Source: Pochonia chlamydosporia 170
Lineage: Eukaryota; Ascomycota; Sordariomycetes; Hypocreales; Clavicipitaceae
DNA: 64,000 bases
Direction of reading: 5' to 3'
NCBI RefSeq assembly: GCF_001653235.2
Contig: NC_035796.1
Location: forward strand, 2,480,001 to 2,544,000
A program made the position numbers and the translations under genes. The notes beneath the pieces were generated by a model, which saw only the letters and a list, made by a program, of their open reading frames with translations, made no database searches and was not told the DNA's origin. How positions within the stretch are numbered: the first letter of the stretch is position 1; each line of letters begins with the position of its first letter. Positions 58,501 through 64,000 of this stretch are shown in pieces.

Positions 58501-58831
58501 AGGATGCTGACCGAATATGTAAAAGCTGGTTAACCCGGTCAAGATCCCTTTCCCACGGGACAAGGGAGTATCCTCGAGGATGGCTCTCCATTAAAGCTCT
58601 GCTGCCTGTGCTGCCCTTCTGGAATCTGGACGTCGTGAGCCGTATCCTGCTAATTTTCTAGAGACGACTGCGGCTACTGGAGACTTTAGCTTATGAGAGC
58701 AACGGGAAATGTTGGATTGCTATAGGAGATTGAGGGAGAGGAGCAAAGTGCATAAACCAACCTGAAACTGCGATCGGAAAACCGAGCTACTTACACCATC
58801 TGCAAACGCCATCCTGCTGGGGACCGCCGGG
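55514..58831. other. 3.3-kb interval without a confident gene
   Basis: The longest frames (57919-58434 minus, 171 codons; 57644-58105 minus, 153 codons; 57882-58205 plus, 107 codons) overlap and lack domain features, signal peptides or good splice contexts. A tandem 10-mer lies at 56431. The last part must be the promoter of the CFEM receptor. Confidence 0.45.
56431..56450. repeat. Tandem 10-mer TTTGCACATG
   Basis: Two exact adjacent copies followed by a C-run (CCCCCCC). Origin unknown. Confidence 0.6.
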
Positions 58832-60469
58832 ATGAAGTGTCGAATATCTCTATTGAGTGTTACCATTGCGTGTCTTTTGGAATTTTGCGAGGGTCAATCC
58901 GATGGAACGACTCCCACCTCGACTTTAGCATCGCCGTCGGCGTCAACACCAACCTCAACTTCTGCCACAGTCCCGTCGGCGAGCCCAACACATTTCAGTG
59001 ACGCTCTTGACACATATCAAGCGGGACTGCCTCCTTGTGGTGTAAGGGCCTCCAAACACATCATCCTGCGGTTGACATATTTTCGTGCTTAAGAAAACGG
59101 CCTGGCTAATTGTGACTTCTTAGGCTGCGTGTTTGAGGACGTCTTTGCTAATGGCGCAATGTTTCGACACGTCATGCCTTTGCTCAAATCAGACGATCGC
59201 GGATGGGGTGGCGAAATGTGTGAGGTCGTCCTGTGATTTCGGTCAGCAATTAGGTAAATTCTGCCACAACTGAGAGCGCTTGCCACAGGTACAAGAATAT
59301 TTAGCTAATGACGACTCGTCTCGACAATAGCAACCAAAAACTCTACTGAAGTAGCATGTGAGAGACCTCCTAGAGATAGGTCTGGACAGTATAACGCTAC
59401 AAGCATAGCCATGTGCACAGTCACAGGTGTCCTCGTCATAATGAGGCTCATCTTCAAGAAATTCTTTAGTTATCAGAGGGTGATGCGATCCGATGACTGG
59501 GTAATTCTAGTCTCGATCCTGGTTGGGCTGCCATGTACAGTCCTGAACACGGTAGGACTTACGCATTACGGACTGGGTAAAGATGTCTGGACGCTCAAGC
59601 CGGCCGGAATTGCTGAATTTGCCCGCTACTTCTTCATCCAGCAAATCCTATACCTGTTCCTCATGACGAGCATTAAGATCAGTTTGCTGTGCTTCTACCT
59701 CACCATTTTTCCTGGCAAGACGACGAGACTCTTATTATGGATAACCGTTGCCGTTTGTCTCTCATTCGGAGTCTCCTTCATCTTCATTTCTATATTTCAA
59801 TGCACACCAACACGGTTTTATTGGATGCAGTATATCCAGGAGGAGGACGGGAAGTGTTTGAACATTAACCTCCTAGGGTGGATCAACGGAGCGATGAGCG
59901 TCGGTATCGATGTCTGGATGATTGGTATCCCGCTTTCTCAGATCAAGAAGTTGGAACTTCATTGGAAGAAGAAGATTGGTGCGGCCATTATGTTTTTGAC
60001 TGGGGCCTTGTAAGTGATACTTCGATTTCGTATGCGTGCTGTTATGGCCACGCTTACCTTGAGCCGTCGTCACTAACTCCCTTCGAGCGTAACGATTGTG
60101 TCCATTCTGCGGCTGCAATCCCTTCTATACTTTTATAGTTCGGCGAATCCCACCTGGGATCTGTGGCACACGGCATGGTGGTCGACCATCGAGATCAACA
60201 TTGGCCTTATTTGCGCCTGTCTGCCGACAATCCGACTAATACTCGTCCGTATGTGGCCACGCGTATTCGGAAGCACCATTAATTCAACCATGGCGAGGTC
60301 CAGGGCATCGAGGGGAAACAGCGTAATGGTGCGGAGGCAGCAAGTTCGCATCGCTAGCTTGGAGATACAGCTAGAAGATGCATCGTCAAAAGGGAAAGAA
60401 GAGCACTGGGAAGCTTCTCCACAGGTTTCCGAGGAACATTGGGACAATGATTTCTGCCATGCCAAGTGA
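58832..60469 (+). CDS. CFEM-domain PTH11-type membrane receptor
   Basis: Exons are 58832..59041, 59124..59253, 59331..60009 and 60088..60469, giving 466 residues. After a signal peptide and a Thr/Ser/Pro linker, the CFEM domain spans about 60-125 with eight cysteines at 69, 73, 83, 88, 90, 102, 107 and 123 (CFDTSCLC is diagnostic). Seven hydrophobic helices follow, with rhodopsin-domain signatures (DDWVILVSILVGLPCTV, THYGLGKDVW, IKISLLCFYL, and WSTIEINIGLICACLPTIR). The tail is basic then acidic. PTH11-like receptors sense surface and host cues upstream of G-protein and cAMP signalling in plant and insect pathogens. Exons 1 and 2 share frame only after removal of the 82-bp intron. The gene appears intact. 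Confidence 0.92.
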
Positions 60470-61651
60470 AGGGGCAACGGTCTAAAATTCCTGGCGTTGA
60501 GTGAAGTGGAAGACGGTTCTATTGGGATTTGTACATCTTTTAAGCGCGGCGTATTGTGTCAGAACTGAACCAATGAGTAAATATAACCCGATATGTTCAT
60601 GAGAGTCATCATTTTTTGCGCTGGCTGCTTCGGCGCGTCAATCTGCGAATGAGCCCGCAGAGTACATGGCGGTGGGTCGAATACTATCGGTTGTGAGAAA
60701 AGTGATGAATTTGAAGATGAAGAGTGCCTCTGGCTACTTTTCTTTGGGCGTGTTGCTGCTGGCAAGACGAGGCTGGTGCAGGACGAGATTAATTGTTGCG
60801 GTGTTTGAGCAGAGGAAGAATCCAGGGTCAGAAAAGTCTGGTGATAAGAAAGAGTCAAGGCTGTGCTGGATAAGGATGATCCCATAGCTCCAGATATAAG
60901 GAAGGCACGACCTTCGAAATGTGCGTGGTTCCTGACCGAACCAGACCAGCCCCTGCCGAGCACATGTCTGGTGCATGTATGCAAACAGTGAACTGTCAGC
61001 CTCCCCGTCTGCAGCCCTCCCGCAATTTCCACCAGACAGTTTCAACTTTGGGCAATTCCCTGTTCTCCAGCGGTACGTGTACAACTTCGATCTAGAGCCA
61101 TGATAAGAAAGCAAATAGCTTTGTATTATGTGCGGGAACTACAACTGACAAGAATTATGCAGAAACTGGCGTGGCCGTGGTGGTGGCTGTCCACGCATCA
61201 TGGCATGCAAGACGGACAATGATGAGCCAGCAGCTGCCAAGCACAGGCCGTGTTAATAATTCCAACTGTCCAGAAGTAAGGTTGCCTGTGAATTTTTATG
61301 AATATCGGACTTTACTAGCCGAAAACCTGTCCGAGCCGAGTCGTGGCCAATGGGAAGGAAAGTTGATGACTACATTCTCAACGTTCATCCTCGCTCACAA
61401 AACATGAAGACAGACAAATACAAATGCCAGTTTCTGTATCTGCACAGACTGAATATAAGTTACATTCCGCCAATCTAGACAGCCATCTTCCACAAGGTAT
61501 TCTTTGCCAGACAAGGAACCCCCTGATTTGAGACAGCCCACGACAGCCATGCTACGATTTAGACCATTGCCAACATGCCAAATTTACGAAAGTTGACGAC
61601 TACGAAACAATAGAAAAGCATATAAAGGCAATAGTTTGACAGTTTCCCAGC

Positions 61652-61843
61652 ATGAACGTGTGGCCAGATCCGGCTTGCATCCAATCAGACCTTGACTTCG
61701 ACCTAACGAAAGAGGCAACACCAATCCAAAGTTTGGCCGTAGGGCCTCTCAAACGCGCGACACAACCTAACGGTTCTAACTTTTTAATGCTCTGCGGATG
61801 CATCATTCTTACTCTACTGGCGCTCACGAGCGTTCTCCACTGA
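61652..61843 (+). CDS. Possible small tail-anchored protein
   Basis: A 63-codon frame from ATG (MNVWPDPACIQSDLDFDL) with a hydrophobic C-terminus (FLMLCGCIILTLLALTSVL). TATAAAGG lies about 30 bp upstream of the ATG, so the ATG would sit very close to the transcription start. A 102-codon frame overlaps on the minus strand. No family recognised; it may be chance. Confidence 0.2.
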   Translation: MNVWPDPACIQSDLDFDLTKEATPIQSLAVGPLKRATQPNGSNFLMLCGCIILTLLALTSVLH

Positions 61844-62361
61844 GAAGAAGCATGGCAGGATCCAGCGTCTAGGTCGACAGAAGTGAGGCTGCTGGAGTTC
61901 TGTCTCATGATTTTAGGTCCGCACCTCTCGAAAATTCATTTGGCTATTGTGTCGACCCGAAGCATATTACTACAAGCCCTGTTGGTCTCATCATTTCATG
62001 TATACTAGCGATCTGCGAGGCTCCATGCAAGGTATGTAGGCACGGCTACCACGGTATATGTCCTCGCAAGCCACTCAACTAAATTTATGAGGATACAAAG
62101 CTTAAAGCTTTGGGTTGAAGATTGTGGGTTGCCCTGGCTATGATACTGTACGTAGTCTCTCGGCCGAAGATCCAATATCGAAGCTAATATGAATATGGCT
62201 AACTTACCTGACTTCCCGACCGACATTTAGACATTGAATTGTACTAACTAGCGGCCTCCTAACACTATTCTCGTCAAATGCAATGCAAACTAATAAGGTG
62301 GCTTGCGATTGAAAGTTCGACAGAACTTTCGATACTTGGACCTCTAGGACAGACATGGAAA

Positions 62362-62367
62362 TATAAA
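62362..62367 (+). promoter_or_regulatory. TATA box of HsbA-like gene
   Basis: TATAAA followed by GGCCC, 142 bp upstream of the start codon at 62504. The leader is CA-rich, as in strongly expressed secreted-protein genes. Confidence 0.5.
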
Positions 62368-62503
62368 GGCCCAGCAATCCCCCAATCCATCCTGAAAAAG
62401 TTGAACAGAGTCAACCCAACACATCCTCACTTAGACACTCAAGTCTCACCATCTTTCATTACTTTCAGTATCTCACTACTCCAGCCAACTAAAAGCCGTC
62501 ATC

Positions 62504-63052
62504 ATGAAGCTCTCTACGCCCTTCACCCTCTTCGCCGCCTTCTCTGGCGTGTGGTCTATAGTCATCCCAAGACACCTCCCTATCGCTCAAGTCATGACCG
62601 ATCTTACCAAAAGCATACGACAACTAGACAAGGCTTTCATAGACTTCAGGGACGACAATGCCCACATTGAACCCGTCATTAAAGCCGCCGACCATGTCAT
62701 CGCGACGATCGGCAATGGCCAAAAGGTAGCCGATCAACTCGACCCGATCGAAATCAAGGACGCCATTCCCCTTATCAAACCCGTCCGGACCCTCAACAAG
62801 TGGGTCAAGAAGCTTCTCGGAGATATGAAGATACGTAGGCTACAGATCCAAACGGCCAAGGCGTGTACCATCACGCACGAAAAAGTCCACGAACTCAACC
62901 ACGGATCTCAAAAGCTCATTGACACTGTTCACGGGAAGCTCAAGGCCGCGTTGGCTAGAGCGGCGGCTAAGCCCTTTATCGACGGTATCAAGAAGCTGCT
63001 CGAGGAATCCGAGGCAGCCTTCTCTGCAGAGAGATGCGTCAACGAGGATTAA
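62504..63052 (+). CDS. HsbA-like hydrophobic surface-binding protein
   Basis: 182 residues, no intron. A signal peptide (MKLSTPFTLFAAFSGVWS) precedes an all-helical body: VMTDLTKSIRQLDKAFIDFR, AADHVIATIGNGQKVADQLD, then KPVRTLNKWVKKLLGDM and KPFIDGIKKLLEESEAAF. The regular spacing of Leu/Ile with Asp/Lys fits the HsbA family (cell-wall galactomannoprotein fold), which in Aspergillus binds hydrophobic surfaces and recruits cutinase-type enzymes. Only two cysteines are present (KACTI and ERCVNED). The match is by pattern, without a decisive catalytic motif, so confidence in the family is moderate. Function at hydrophobic surfaces would fit the CFEM receptor next door, but this is inference. Confidence 0.75.
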   Translation: MKLSTPFTLFAAFSGVWSIVIPRHLPIAQVMTDLTKSIRQLDKAFIDFRDDNAHIEPVIKAADHVIATIGNGQKVADQLDPIEIKDAIPLIKPVRTLNKWVKKLLGDMKIRRLQIQTAKACTITHEKVHELNHGSQKLIDTVHGKLKAALARAAAKPFIDGIKKLLEESEAAFSAERCVNED

Positions 63053-64000
63053 CTGTGGTATCAACACGGGCAATTTAAAGGGAAGAGTGGATGACGGACC
63101 TGGTTTCACGATTTCACGATTCCAACAGCTGGTACCACATGGGATGGGATCGCACAACACACCAAAGAAAATAAAAGAAAAAAAAAACGCGCAAAACACA
63201 AAAACACAAAAACAGGTCGGTTAGACACTATAGTTTAATAGAGTTAACTGGCCCAAACCAACCCCGTCCCTCCGTACCATCAGGTGATATAGCCCTTGAA
63301 CCGTCAAAATTAGCCACCCACGATGAGTGTAGTAAGAGAGGCTATGCTGTGTTGACAATAGCAGTGGCTTCAGTCCTGGCGTTGTAACCCAATCTTAAGT
63401 TAGGTTTTTAGCCGCGCTCGCTAGTACCTTTCAGAGTTGCTCATTGTCAAACTTAATTGTAGCATCTCCCTACAGAACAGACTTGTTTTCTCTAGTTTTT
63501 GACATGTACAGGGAGCCTGGCATCTTTTCTGGAACTTGTGGGTAGTTCGCGTGACGGGCTAGAAGGTTGGCGCTACGGGATGGATAGGGTTTGCAGCCCA
63601 GTCTGGGGTATTTGGCGGAACTGAGCGAGTGGAAGAGAACACGGAGAGCCTTGACGCTCGACTACGAGTAGACCCGTGTGATACGTGTGTTCTATTCCGT
63701 TTCCTGCAACCAAAATGCAGTGTTATTCAGCGAGTGCAGGGCCCTGTATACCTTTGAACTATGCAACTGCAAAGCATAAAAATACCATGTATGTATGTAC
63801 AGCAAACTTCAATCCTCAGTAGCGACCGGTCTACTCTAAGCAAGAGGTTTCTTGTAGAAATGCTCAAAAGGCAGGGAAAAAAAGAACAATGCCAACACTA
63901 TGTATGCTGCGTCTATTTCTTTAACGAAAGTAATGAGAACATACCACCCACCACAGGTCTCGCGGTGAATTGAAGACCACCAGGGTAGCCACCTGTATTT
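63053..64000. other. 3' flank, no gene seen
   Basis: Begins with an A-rich stretch (about 63165-63215, runs of A and CACAAAAACAC). Short frames only up to the window edge. Confidence 0.45.

Larger units (their letters stand above)
60470..62503. other. 2-kb interval with one possible small gene
   Basis: Minus-strand frames at 60559-61114 are without features. CCAGAC-type hexamers recur at 60930-61040. A 63-codon frame at 61652 is listed separately. The end of the interval carries the TATA box of the HsbA-like gene. Confidence 0.4.

Overview
The window is nuclear DNA of a filamentous ascomycete, most likely a Sordariomycete of the Hypocreales. The reasons are short spliceosomal introns (mostly 45-120 bp) with GT...CTAAC...AG signals, and protein families typical of that group: Zn2Cys6 regulators, a PNP_UDP-NB-ARC-TPR NLR, a CFEM/PTH11-type receptor, an HsbA-type surface protein, a hydrophobin and a CYP56-like P450. 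Species identity is inference. I saw no tRNA, rRNA or CRISPR array and no intact transposon.

Layout. (1) 0-12 kb is gene-poor and looks like accessory DNA: an F-box-like protein, a small hypothetical protein, a mini-hydrophobin with atypical cysteine spacing, a GT8 glycosyltransferase, a stop-broken pseudogene, a small GC-rich repeat, a fungal F-box-like/DUF7730-type protein and an AT-rich stretch with several perfect hairpins. (2) 12-22 kb, all plus strand: a Zn2Cys6 transcription factor whose zinc cluster can only be read in frame through a 2-nt microexon and a GC-AG intron, an unrecognised protein, a second C6-type regulator and a three-domain NLR. (3) 22-46 kb is mainly conserved housekeeping: ATG2, a polyamine-oxidase-like flavoenzyme, dynactin p25, a single-pass Ser/Pro-rich membrane protein, a secreted DUF3455 protein, the cell-wall-integrity MAP kinase Slt2, a low-molecular-weight tyrosine phosphatase and a PRELI/Ups lipid-transfer protein. 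(4) 46-64 kb holds mostly wall, surface and metabolic functions: a secreted serine beta-lactamase-like hydrolase, a CYP56/Dit2-like P450, a Cys-rich secreted protein, a GFA-type enzyme, an AIF/NDH2-like oxidoreductase, a CFEM-GPCR-like receptor and an HsbA-like protein.

Exon structures were rebuilt by hand from splice signals, frame and family conservation. In every multi-exon model the exon lengths sum to a multiple of three.

Most notable: the 2-nt microexon plus GC-AG intron inside one zinc cluster (12.1-12.5 kb), the compact hydrophobin (3.8-4.1 kb), the NLR next to a transcription factor (16.3-22 kb), a perfect 20-bp palindrome just upstream of the beta-lactamase-like gene (48.47 kb), and the hairpin family at 11.4-11.75 kb. 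No biosynthetic gene cluster is evident.
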